Source of the DNA: Apostichopus japonicus
Lineage: Eukaryota; Echinodermata; Holothuroidea; Aspidochirotida; Stichopodidae
Reading direction: 5' to 3'
Assembly (NCBI RefSeq): GCF_037975245.1
Contig: NC_092582.1
Span: forward strand, 15,083,077-15,147,076
Length of the DNA: 64,000 bases
Both the position numbers and the translations under genes were made by a program. Positions 51,701-61,830 of the stretch are shown here, in pieces. The first letter of the stretch is position 1. Each line of letters begins with the position of its first letter. The notes beneath the pieces were generated by a model, which was not told where the DNA came from, did no database searches, and saw only the letters and a program-made list of their open reading frames with translations.

Positions 51701-51799
51701 TGTGACAATTGTGATAGATGGGTACACTACCTGTGTGCCAACATCACAAAGAAAGTGCCAAAATATATTTGTCTGTTGTGTCAGGCAATGGGTTATTAA
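36751..51799 (+). CDS. MULE transposase with zinc cluster, SWIM, Ulp1/C48 protease-like and PHD domains
   Basis: Fifteen exons join without a break to 1279 residues: 36751-36937, 38207-38349, 38723-38839, 40017-40166, 40658-41321, 41548-41789, 42199-42374, 42647-43380, 43989-44060, 47401-47511, 48667-49217, 49687-49818, 50611-50768, 51136-51253, 51515-51799. Domains in order: a Cys/His cluster (YECHHG, then NCPATI and HSFH, residues about 80-195) like the WRKY-GCM1 fingers of MULE and CaRF-type proteins; DDE transposase with D345, D406, C427-x2-H430 and E523; SWIM finger C638, C640, C650, H652; Ulp1/C48-like domain (WLNDKVIHAYL, H1112, Q1173, C1179); and PHD finger C1227 to C1274 with H1256. 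The usual protease Asp is Asn (N1129). Intron 8 uses a GC-AG pair. The ATG has a good context. Expected role: nuclear transposase acting on its own TIRs. The protease and PHD roles are inferred. Confidence 0.9.
36948..37740 (+). repeat. Three tandem units of about 155-165 bp in MULE intron 1
   Basis: The phrase around TTATCAGGTCATCC recurs at about 36963, 37118 and 37650, followed each time by CCATATTGTGGTTTAGACC and ATGGAGGAAGGAA. The last gap is larger because a 364-bp MITE interrupts the array at 37262-37625. Confidence 0.85.
37262..37625. mobile_element. MITE, 364 bp, nested in the MULE intron 1 array
   Basis: The ends are CAGGGGCGTCGG and CCGACGCCCCTG. The flanks share TTAAG (37257-37261 and 37626-37630), so the duplication looks shorter than the 8 bp of its relatives. 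Comparison with the intact tandem unit at about 37080-37110 shows where the uninterrupted sequence was. It is similar in style to the hAT-type MITEs at 11035, 12012, 19232 and 52017. Confidence 0.78.
44061..47400 (+). other. Intron 9 of the MULE gene, 3.3 kb
   Basis: This is the largest intron of the element gene. It contains a 41-bp hairpin at 45475-45515 and a T15-G11 homopolymer pair near 46290-46318. I see no internal exon that keeps the frame. The short ORFs here are not supported. Confidence 0.6.
45475..45515. other. Strong hairpin inside MULE intron 9
   Basis: The arms GTTAACCAGGGAGTTGTT and AACAACTCCCTGGGTTAAC pair almost perfectly around ATGG. The same core is found in RPL28 intron 1 at 22939-22977. 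It could be a mini-palindrome element or the junction of two inverted ends. Confidence 0.65.
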
Positions 51800-52016
51800 A
51801 AGCTATATAAAGGTACAGTACATCTGCATTTGTATTTTGTTGAAGTAACAAAAGTGCTAACAATCCAAGGAAGGGTGCTTAATGACTATAAAATCGAATG
51901 AAGTATCAGCTCAGTGAATGATGTATTTTCTCAGAAAATAATATTCAAGGATGACAATTTAATTCAAATGTTGTCAGGTCATGTTTTCAATAACACCAGA
52001 AATAGGCACCCACAAC

Positions 52017-52184
52017 CAGTGGCGTAGCCACGGGGGGCCTGGTGGCAACAGCCCCCCCCCAAAGAACCTTGTCTTCCCCCCCACTGAGATTTTGAATTTC
52101 TAACAAAATTATCATTGATCTACATGATGCCCCCATTGAAATGTTCCAGCGCCACCCACTGAAAAATTCCTGGCTATGCCAATG
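52017..52184. mobile_element. hAT-type MITE, 168 bp, in the MULE 3' UTR
   Basis: The left end is CAGTGGCGTAGCCA; the right end in reverse complement is CATTGGCATAGCCA. Flanks CCCACAAC (52009-52016) and TCCACAAC (52185-52192) are an 8-bp duplication with one mismatch. It lies 218 bp after the transposase stop codon. A candidate poly(A) signal AATAAA follows at 52291-52296. Confidence 0.85.
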
Positions 52185-52319
52185 TCCACAACACATTCTC
52201 AGTCAATTAATTGCAGCTAGGAGATGTCACACACTGAACTGCCCAACAATATCAACTGCGTGCATTCATTCACAGTTTCGCTTAATTTAAAATAAAACCT
52301 ACTAACAGAAATTTCCAAA

Positions 52320-55300
52320 GATAGATATATAAACGTTTAAAGCGGTACTTGCAGCTTGTAAATGTGAAATGTGAACCCAACTAGGTCTTCGTGGTTACTT
52401 GGCTCTATGTAATAACTTGTGAGACCTGCTACTTGATATGAAGATAGATATATTGGTTTGAAACAGTACTTGCAGTTTTTAAATGATATATGTACACCAC
52501 CAGGTCCTGGAGGTTAGTTGACTCTGTGTAATAACCTTTGAGACTTGCTACTTGATATGAAGATAGATATATTGGTTTGACACAGTACTTGCAGTTTTTA
52601 AATGATATATGTACACAACCAGGTCCTGGAGGTTAGTTGACTCTATGTAATAACCTTTGAGACCTGCTACTTGATATGAAGATAGATATATTGGTTTGAC
52701 ACAGTACTTGCAGTTTTTAAATGATATATGTACACCACCAGGTCCTGGAGGTTAGTTGACTCTATGTAATAACCTTTGAGACTTGCTACTTGATATGTAG
52801 ATAGATATATTGGTTTGACACAGTACTTGCAGTTTTTAAATGATATATGTACACAAGCAGGTCCTGGAGGTTAGTTGACTCTATGTAATAACCTTTGAGA
52901 CCTGCTACTTGATATGAAGATAGATATATTGGTTTGAAACAGTACTTGCAGTTTTTAAATGTACACCACCAGGTCCTGGAGGTTAGTTGACTCTGTGTAA
53001 TAACCTTTGAGACCTGCTACTTGAGATGAAGATAGATATATTGGTTTGAAACAGTACTTGCAGTTTTCAAATGATATATGTACACCACCAGGTCCTGGAG
53101 GTTAGTTGACTCTGTGTAATAACCTTTGAGACTTGCTACTTGATATGTAGATAGATATATTGGTTTGACACAGTACTTGCAGTTTTTAAATGATATATGT
53201 ACACAAGCAGGTCCTGGAGGTTAGTTGACTCTATGTAATAACCTTTGAGACCTGCTACTTGATATGAAGATAGATATATTGGTTTGACACAGTACTTGCA
53301 GTTTTTAAATGTACACCACCAGGTCCTGGAGGTTAGTTGACTCTGTGTAATAACCTTTGAGACCTGCTACTTGAGATGAAGATAGATATATTGGTTTGAA
53401 ACAGTACTTGCAGTTTTCAAATGATATATGTACACCACCAGGTCCTGGAGGTTAGTTGACTCTATGTAATAACCTTTGAGACCTGCTACTTGATATGAAG
53501 ATAGATATATTGGTTTGAAACAGTACTTGCAGTTTTTAAATGTACACCACCAGGTCCTGGAGGTTAGTTGACTCTATGTAATAACCTTTGAGACTTGCTA
53601 CTTGATATGTAGATAGATATATTGGTTTGACACAGTACTTGCAGTTTTTAAATGATATATGTACACAACCAGGTCCTGGAGGTTAGTTGACTCTATGTAA
53701 TAACCTTTGAGACCTGCTACTTGATATGAAGATAGATATATTGGTTTGAAACAGTACTTGCAGTTTTTAAATGTACACCACCAGGTCCTGGAGGTTAGTT
53801 GTCTCTGTGTAATAACCTTTGAGACCTGCTACTTGATATGTAGATAGATATATTGGTTTGACACAGTACTTGCAGTTTTTAAATGATATATGTACACAAC
53901 CAGGTCCTGGAGGTTAGTTGACTCTATGTAATAACCTTTGAGACCTGCTACTTGATATGAAGATAGATATATTGGTTTGAAACAGTACTTGCAGTTTTTA
54001 AATGATATATGTACACCACCAGGTCCTGGAGGTTAGTTGACTCTATGTAATAACCTTTGAGACCTGCTACTTGATATGAAGATAGATATATTGGTTTGAA
54101 ACGGTACTTGCAGTTTTTAAATGATATATGTACACCACCAGGTCCTGGAGGTTAGTTGACTCTATGTAATAACCTTTGAGACCTGCTACTTGATATGAAG
54201 ATAGATATATTGGTTTGAAACGGTACTTGCAGTTTTTAAATGATATATATACACAACCAGGTCTTGTAGGTTAGTTGACTCTATGTAATAACTTGTGAGG
54301 CCTGCTAAGAGATAAAGATAGATTATAGATATAATAGCGGTTTGAAACGGTACTTGCAGTTTTTAAAATGATATATGTACACCACCAGGTCTTGGAGGTT
54401 AGTTGACTCTATGTAATAACCTTTGAGACCTGCTACTTGATATGAAGATAGATATATTGGTTTGAAACAGTACTTGCAGTTTTTAAATGATATATGTACA
54501 CCATCAGGTCCTGGAGGTTAGTTGACTCTATGTAATAACCTTTGAGACCTGCTACTTGATATGTAGATAGATATATTGGTTTGACACAGTACTTGCAGTT
54601 TTTAAATGATATATGTACACCACCAGGTCCTGGAGGTTAGTTGACTCTATGTAATAACCTTTGAGACCTGCTACTTGATATGAAGATAGATGTATTGGTT
54701 TGAAACAGTACTTGCAGTTTTTAAATGATATATATACACAACCAGGTCTTGTAGGTTAGTTGACTCTATGTAATAACTTGTGAAATCTGCTAATTGAGAT
54801 GAAGATAAATATAATAGCAGTTTGAAACAGTACTTGCAGTTTTTAAATGATATATGTACACCACCAGGTCTTGGAGGTTAGTTGACTCTATGTAATAACC
54901 TTTGAGACCTGCTACTTGATATGAAGATAGATATATTGGTTTGAAACAGTACTTGCAGTTTTTAAATGATATATGTACACCACCAGGTCCTGGAGGTTAG
55001 TTGACTCTATGTAATAACCTTTGAGACCTGCTACTTGATATGTAGATAGATATATTGGTTTGACACAGTACTTGCAGTTTTTAAATGATATATGTACACC
55101 ACCAGGTCCTGGAGGTTAGTTGACTCTATGTAATAACCTTTGAGACCTGCTACTTGATATGAAGATAGATGTATTGGTTTGAAACAGTACTTGCAGTTTT
55201 TAAATGATATATATACACAACCAGGTCTTGTAGGTTAGTTGACTCTATGTAATAACTTGTGAAATCTGCTAATTGAGATGAAGATAAATATAATAGCAGT

Positions 55301-55545
55301 TTGAAACAGTACTTGCAGTTTTTAAATGATATATGTACACCACCAGGTCTTGGAGGTTAGTTGACTCTATGTAATAACCTTTGAGACCTGCTACTTGATA
55401 TGAAGATAGATATATTGGTTTGAAACAGTACTTGCAGTTTTTAAATGATATATGTACACCACCAGGTCTTGGAGGTTAGTTGACTCTATGTAATAACCTT
55501 TGAGACCTGCTACTTGAGATGAAGATAAATACAACAGTAGGCCTA
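52320..55545 (+). repeat. Minisatellite, 119-bp unit, about 27 direct copies, inside the MULE
   Basis: GATAGATATATTGGTTTG recurs every 119 bases (52443, 52562, 52681, 52800 and on), with shorter variants that lack about 10 bases near ATGATATATGT. Each unit contains CAGTACTTGCAGTTTTTAAA and CCTGGAGGTTAGTTGACTC. Variant units alternate in blocks, indicating block duplications. No coding sense. Confidence 0.93.
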
Positions 55546-56155
55546 CTTGCAGCTTTCTCATATACATGTGTTAACTTAAAATGTCGAGAATAAACCGTGA
55601 TATATTTGGATATTTGTGTATTTGTCTCCTATTTTCCCACTTTTACTTTTTAAAGGTTTTTAGAATCTCTCATCATTTTCAATACAATCAGACTATCGTT
55701 CTGTGTAAGTTGGCCTGGCCTATTTGAATAAAACTTACAAGAACAAACCTCTCGTTTGCCAAAATGAACATATTATCACAATCAAGGATGCCTTTGAAAA
55801 CGAGAAAGCAGGTCGATAACATTAAAGAGGCGTTTTCTTCCACAATTTCAGCCCCACCGTACTCCGGTATACCGCGATTGACCAACCTGGGCCCGTACCC
55901 TGGCCGGCCGGGTCCGCATGCACGCACCCGGCCGCGCCGGCCCAGTCGAGATACCAGCGTATGCGACCGACATCGCGAGCGGGACTTGGCCCGTCAACAC
56001 ATACGTGTTACACGAGCCCGTACCCGCACTTTACACGTAAATGTACAACATGTGTATGTACGTAGTTATGCAAAACTGTGAGGTCATTCTCGCTCGGGAT
56101 CCTTACCGATGAACCGAGCCGCTACGCAAAATTCACTTCAAACGTTTAGATCTAT
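55546..56155. other. CpG-rich spacer between direct and inverted minisatellites
   Basis: The central part (about 55845-56040) is far richer in CpG than the rest of the window. A 105-codon plus-strand ORF (55764-56081) is Arg/Pro rich and resembles no family I know. AATAAA at 55589-55594 could end a transcript. The segment could be an internal promoter, or host DNA captured by the MULE. Neither is shown. Confidence 0.45.
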
Positions 56156-56159
56156 CGTC

Positions 56160-56478
56160 ATTTCAAATAACAGGTCTCACAAGTTATTACAGAGAGTTAA
56201 CTAACCTCCAAGACCTGATTATTTTACAAATATCATTTAAAAACTGCAAGTACCGTTTCAATTTTTCAAACCGCTATAATATCTATCTTTATCTCGAGTA
56301 GCAGGTCTCACAAGTTATTACATAGAGTCAACTAACCTCCAAGACCTGGTTGTGTACATATATCATTTTAAAAACTGCAAGTACCGTTTCAAACCGCTAT
56401 TATATCTATAATCTATCTTTATCTCTTAGCAGGCCTCACAAGTTATTACATAGAGTCAACTAACTTCCGAGACCTGGG
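56160..56478 (-). repeat. Inverted minisatellite units next to the right TIR
   Basis: About 2.5 copies of the 119-bp family occur in reverse orientation, with blocks AGTTATTACATAGAGTCAAC, CCTCCAAGACCTGG and AAAACTGCAAGTACCG. They can pair with the direct array to the left. Confidence 0.9.
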
Positions 56479-56481
56479 CAA

Positions 56482-56593
56482 AATAACGTAATTCGGGAAC
56501 CGAGAGCGCCGAGCACAGTTGCACCCGAAACCGAGTTCCGAGGGCACTCGAAATGGTCCGACCCGCTGTAGGGGTTAGTATTTAGTGGCTTCC
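56482..56593 (-). repeat. Right terminal inverted repeat of the MULE
   Basis: The 112 bp are the reverse complement of 36609-36720 with about six substitutions and no indel. The outermost bases and the following AACTATAAA (56594-56602) match the left side exactly. Confidence 0.93.
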
Positions 56594-56896
56594 AACTATA
56601 AAGGGAGTCGTTGCAGCCTTCATGATAACAAAGTTAAAACTGATGCACCTCTCTGAGCAAAGTAAGAAAATATGCTTTTATTCTAGGCTTTGAAAACGTT
56701 TGGACAATAAAAAATATGAACAGTTAAAAATATGTACTGTCATTGCACATTGCTCAAACTAACATCTATATAGTTTTTCTTTTCCTTGTTGAGATATAAA
56801 CTATATTGATATCTTCATTTTATTGTGAAGATGCCATTGCGCATTTATCTGCGATTTTATTTAACACACACCATAGAAATTGATTAGGTTCTATGA

Positions 56897-56918
56897 CACA
56901 CACACACACACACACACG
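56897..56918. repeat. CA microsatellite
   Basis: The stretch is a short perfect (CA)n run just outside the MULE on its right side. The region 56603-57600 otherwise shows nothing recognisable. Confidence 0.8.
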
Positions 56919-57599
56919 TACAGCTGTGTTTAACATTCAGACCGAGGACCCCATTGTTTTTGCCATTGTTCAAATCCAAGTACCAATTAACCTTAATAAT
57001 ACCCCTTAGCAACATAATTCTTGTGGGGACGTGGTGATACTTTGGAAATCACATCCAAAGACCTGGAATTCTTTTGATCAAGTCCTCAGTGAGAGTACAA
57101 AACAGCACACACACTACAGGGTTTTGTTTTGTTTTTAATCTTTTGAAAATTTTACACATGGGAAAGTTAGTTGAGATGCGTAGTGTTATGTAAGTTTATG
57201 TCGGTATCTTGAAATGACCTTAAAAAAAATGAAACAGTGATTTCTGTGATGGATCAGGTTTTTTTTGTGTACCAGTGGGAATTGTTTGAGTACAGTTGGA
57301 TGTATTGTGCTTGTACTGCACCACAACAGACTGCGCAATGTGTAGCCTACTTTTCCAAAAAAATATGTATATTCAAAACTCCTTTCATAACATTAAAATA
57401 TAACATATTGTGCAGTTCCTCGTATGTAGTGGTTCCCAGTATCGGGTACGTGGTACATATTGATCTGAACATTTTGTGCAATCATTTTTACGACAGTTTT
57501 GAATAAAAGTAGAAACATTCTTTCCAACATAATATTGATAGGCTCGTCTGTGGGAGATACGGTAGCTTATAAAACAAGGTTTCTACAAGTTGGCGTCTG

Positions 57600-58165
57600 G
57601 TGACTCAATAAAATGTTGTACTGAATTATCGTGGTTACAAGGTTTTCACAATTTGACATCTAGTGACCCCAAATGGACTTGTACCTCCACTAAAAACAAT
57701 AGGGATCTTAAACTCGGTGTGGTACTCCTTCACACGAAATAGGAGATTGATCCAAGCTTTCCTTCTTGAGATATCGTGTTTACAAGATTTACATAATTTT
57801 ACCCATGCATGGTGGCCCCAAATGACCTTTGACCTCCACAAAAAACTATAAGCTTTTGCTCTTAAATGTGGTCCTCCAACTCACGAATATGAGATTGGTC
57901 CAAGGTTACCTCTTTGAGATATCGTGTTTACAAGGTTTTCACTATTTGGCCCCTGGTGACTCCAAATAACCTTGACCTCCCCACAAAACAATAGGGTTCT
58001 TCTACTCAATGTGTTACCCATATACACCAAATATTAGATTGGTCCAAGCTTCCCTTCTTGAGATATCGTGTTTACAGGCGAGACGTCACACACATACATA
58101 CACTCTCCGCCTGCATGAATGCATAGGTTACGATTATCATCAAAACCAAAAACACCTATTTTGAA
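57600..58165. repeat. Dispersed monomer repeat (family R1), copy 5, four monomers plus tail
   Basis: Four monomers of about 110-120 bases each end near GAGATATCGTGTTTACA. A CA-rich tail with GCATAGGTTACGATTATCAT and CAAAACCAAAAAC follows. One monomer holds TGACCTTTGACCT at 57823-57835. Monomer number differs between copies in this window (one, two or four). Confidence 0.8.
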
Positions 58166-58286
58166 CGCATTGTTGCGTAATAAAACATAAAGAAAGATAA
58201 TCCGATTGTTGATACAGCCATAAGACCAAAGATTAAGAATATGTTTTATACGATTTCAGGCTGGGGACATAATTAAAACGGGAAAG

Positions 58287-58324
<38 letters not shown>

Positions 58325-58329
58325 TATAT

Positions 58330-58446
58330 ATATATAAATGAAAACGTAATGAGAAGGAAAATCCAGAATAGTGAAAAAACTTCCCGCCTCCACCGGGATT
58401 CGAACCCGGGCCTCCCGCTTTGTACGCGGACACCCTAACCTAGGTG
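58330..58446 (-). mobile_element. tRNA-headed SINE, truncated, with TA tail
   Basis: On the minus strand the B-box-like GGGTTCGAATCC lies in a tRNA 3' half, followed by a body ending in ATTACGTTTTCATTTATA and a (TA)n tail. The same structure occurs at 59872-59993. The tRNA 5' end is cut off near 58440, where an inverted copy of the body begins. Confidence 0.75.
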
Positions 58447-58447
58447 T

Positions 58448-58495
58448 TTTTCACTATTCTGGATTTTCCTTCTCAAAGACGTTTTCATTTATATA
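58448..58495 (+). mobile_element. Inverted copy of the SINE body
   Basis: This stretch is the reverse complement of 58338-58382, beginning CACTATTCTGGATTTTCCTT. With the neighbouring SINE it forms a hairpin-like head-to-head pair. Confidence 0.75.
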
Positions 58496-58547
58496 TATCC
58501 ATTTGCCTTTGTCGTTTACCTCCATTTCATATCTCTCTCTCCGCCTC

Positions 58548-58781
<234 letters not shown>

Positions 58782-59034
58782 ATACACCCAACCACCGAAC
58801 ACCGCCAAAGGAACCGCACACGACGGATAATCCTACCAACAGAACACCGACATAGGAGCAGACGCTGATCATCCTATAATCCCCGGTAATCCCGACGATG
58901 AATCTATATATTCCAGGAGTATAACTTGAAGCTAACAGTTGTCTGATGATCGCCCATAAAAATCAAGACAGCTAGGCTTATAAACCTACACCTCCCACCA
59001 ACGCGTATTCCAAGTGAATGCCAAAAAGTATTTT

Positions 59035-59480
59035 CGGTTCATCATGAAATTGGTCTTCTCCTTCTTGCTTCGTAGATGATTCTTCCTCTTTCTTGCAAAT
59101 TTCTTTAAAGTTCAGGTCTGTTATATTTTGTCCCTGATAGTCCGGGGAATCTTGACACTGTTACGTGATTCTCAATTTCGTTCCTCAGGAACCATTCTTG
59201 TTAAGACTTCATAGCAATCGCATGACCACATGTTGTCCTTCAACATGAGGTCAGATTCGTACCTTCCTTCCAAGAATGTCTCAGGGAGACCAGTGAGGAG
59301 GTTATGTTGGATATTGAAAAGTAGAATGCTGTCCAGACCATTCAACGACATGGCGTGAGCAAAAGTGATGATATTATGGTCAAGATGAATCCACTTGAGC
59401 ATTTTATTCCTGACAAACGCTTTCCTAGGCAGAGTAGCAATACGATTGAAAGAGAGAGATAGATTTCGGCAGTAATAACT
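59035..59480 (-). pseudogene. Partial, decayed copy of the LRR receptor gene (copy A)
   Basis: The minus strand resembles the C-terminal third of the gene at 61831: KMLRWIQLDHN, NIQHNLLTGLPETF and DNMWSCDC equivalents are present. After DNMWSCDC the frame is lost by a likely two-base deletion; the correct frame continues with a TAA stop and then recognisable text. The N-terminal repeats and membrane anchor are absent. It is a non-functional duplicate. Confidence 0.82.
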
Positions 59481-59796
59481 TTATGAGAAGCATGGCGTTG
59501 CTCTGGACTGACGGGCTTGGGGCAACGTGAGGATTGAGGCCTGTGACAAAAAGTGAAAGGTGTATTTAAGGAGTGCAGGAGACCTGTACCTGCATGACTG
59601 AAAACGTTTCAATGGAAGGTACAGTAAAATGTGATTATGTGCGATAAAAATAACTTATACTGCCTCTAGTATACATGCATATGTGACTTCATGTCTCTAT
59701 GGCAATGAATCTTAGCACTTTACAATAATAGCTGAGCTGAAACTCATTTTCACCCTAATATTATATATAAATATATATATATATATATTTATATAA

Positions 59797-59871
<75 letters not shown>

Positions 59872-59875
<4 letters not shown>

Positions 59876-59993
59876 GAAAACGTAATGAGTTGGAAAATCC
59901 AGAACAGTGTAAAAACTTCCAGCCTACACCGGGATTCGAGCCCGGGCCTCCCGCTTTATATGCGGGACAGCCTAACCACTGGGCTATGGACGC
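59872..59993 (-). mobile_element. tRNA-headed SINE, with full 72-base tRNA-like head
   Basis: The head 59993-59922 has A-box-like TAGCCCAGTGGTTAGG and B-box-like GGCTCGAATCC, and an anticodon stem CCCGC/GCGGG around loop ATATAAA. The acceptor stem has two mismatches. The body and (TA)n tail follow on the minus strand. It is a SINE or SINE-like tRNA relic rather than a working tRNA gene. Confidence 0.72.
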
Positions 59994-60059
59994 TGAATTT
60001 GTATGTCCAGAGAGGTTCGAAACCGGTAAGGAAGGTCGTAATTTCACTGTAGGCGTTAG

Positions 60060-61290
60060 TCACCTGTATCGAACAATACCGTACTAGTTCTGTTTTGGTG
60101 ACATATTTGCCCTACTCTAGAGATCGACACGGTGCTAACTAACTCGAAATCATTTGTGATTCCTAAAGCCGGATCTCGAAAGAGATATTATATTCTTAAA
60201 CCCTAGCAGGAATAACATTTTATCATTCTGCCTTAAAACGCAAGGCCGTCTATAAATGCAAGGTATATATAACTGTCTTTATATGTTATAAAATATATAA
60301 TCAATCAATCAAGATGATCCTTTCGAGTGGGCCGTATGCATAAAAATCTACCAACAACAGTAATAGCCATATTTAAACAGGCATTATTATTATTATTGAG
60401 AGGTGTAATAATCATGTCATAAATATGCACTAAAAGCTTTCACACTACTTAAGCTGTAATATAAAAATGTAAAAGGGCATTTTCTCTAATTACACAATTT
60501 CCCTCCCACAATATTAAAATCAAGCGGGACGTTTTAGAATCTTGTCACAACAACAGGGAATCGTCCGTTTATTGCAAAGTTCCGACATTCATTTTATCTC
60601 AAGGAGATATCTTAAGTTTTCCACATATACGTACTACTTTCACAGTTTCTTCATTGTCGGCAAATTGGCTACCATGCTAACCAGGGGGTACCCCAATGAA
60701 AATAACAAATCATTCTCAAATCGATGCCAGCTGTGTCTCAAAATTGAAACGCAATTTGGTCTCAAAATTTGGAGCCCACGGTTACGTGTTCCTACACACA
60801 TTTAATGAAAGAATTATAAATTTAAAAGATAATGCAAAAAATCTCTGTTTCTCCCTTACGCGTATACAATATTTGCTATACTGTGCTTTGCTTTTCAATG
60901 CTATGCTATTCTATGCCATGCCTTACCTTAATTTTATCGTGTTTTTTTTACGCTTTGTTTCAATTGTCTATACGCTGTTGCGAATTTGCTCGTGGGCTAT
61001 TCTTTGTTAAATTCTGTCCTCACCAAAACATAGTACTCATTTCTAAGAAATTATTTCATGCAAAGGCCTGTTGAATAAATACGGCTGCGTCGGTCATTAT
61101 TAGCAAAAATAATATGTAAATTGTATTTACAAAGAGGCTAGTTAAATTTCAACGAAAATATAGATATACTATACAATCACAATAAGCAAGAAGAATAACA
61201 GTTTTATTTACAAAGAGGCTTGTCTCGAACAACGCGAAAGTTCGAATTTCAAAGACAAGCAATGCTACAATTACACATAGGACTATTCCT
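60060..61290. other. Intergenic region, nothing recognised
   Basis: The region is AT-rich DNA with short simple repeats (TCAA near 60300, ATT near 60385). Small ORFs at 60540-61074 have no recognisable similarity and biased composition. Confidence 0.5.
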
Positions 61291-61295
61291 ACACC

Positions 61296-61600
61296 TCACA
61301 CCAATACGCAAGGTAAGCCAAACAATACTTTCGGTTGATCGAACAATTGGTCTTCTTGTGTAGTAGACGATTCTTCCCTGCGAATTTCTTCAAAGTTCAC
61401 ATCTTTTATATTTTGTCCCTGATATTCCGGGGAATCTTGACACTGTACGTCATTCTCAATCTCGTTCTTCGGGGACCATTCTTGCGAAGACTTCATGGCA
61501 CAGTCACATGACCACATGTTGTCCTTCGAAATGAAATAAAATTCGTACCTTTCTTTCAAGAAAATTCCAGGGAGACCTGTGAGGAGGTGATGCCCATGGG
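61296..61600 (-). pseudogene. Partial copy of the LRR receptor gene (copy B)
   Basis: The minus strand reads LLTGLPGIFLKERYEF, then the LRRCT-like DNMWSCDCAMKSSQEW, and ends at a stop at 61296 after FGLPCVLV. It matches the C-terminal cap of the neighbouring gene but lacks all upstream repeats, the signal peptide and the membrane anchor. The cap reading frame is intact, so it could be a recent fragment; no start is apparent. Confidence 0.78.
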
Positions 61601-61830
61601 TTATAAACCTGTGCCTATACCTGTTCGAAACATCCCATTTCTTGAGTTATAAACGTGCCTTAGTTCCTTTGCAGTCGCTTCCCTTTTCTGGTTGATTGGC
61701 CACTGTATATACAGGTTATTGTAAGCAAGACAAAAACAGGTACGGTTATACCACAAAAAGAAAATCATGTTCGCATTAAGTTAAGAGAAACATTAATTTA
61801 CTGAGAATAATACATAAAGGACACTTTTCT

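Larger units (their letters stand above)
36609..56593 (+). mobile_element. Complete Mutator-like (MULE) DNA transposon, 19,985 bp
   Basis: Inverted termini of 112 bp with about six mismatches, 36609-36720 and 56482-56593, both begin GGAAGCCACTAAATACTAAC reading inward. They are bounded by an exact 9-bp target duplication. Between them lies one 15-exon plus-strand gene (36751-51799) encoding a MULE transposase with extra domains, then a 3.2-kb minisatellite, a CpG-rich spacer and inverted minisatellite units. Two hAT-type MITEs are nested inside. Intact ends, duplication and open frame indicate a relatively recent and possibly autonomous insertion. It lies about 100 bp upstream of the TRUB2 start codon. 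Confidence 0.94.

Noticed and set aside
59922-59993. Functional tRNA gene with anticodon ATA
   Set aside because: The acceptor stem has two mismatches and the tRNA-like part is fused to a body with a TA tail shared with 58330-58446, so it is a SINE head.
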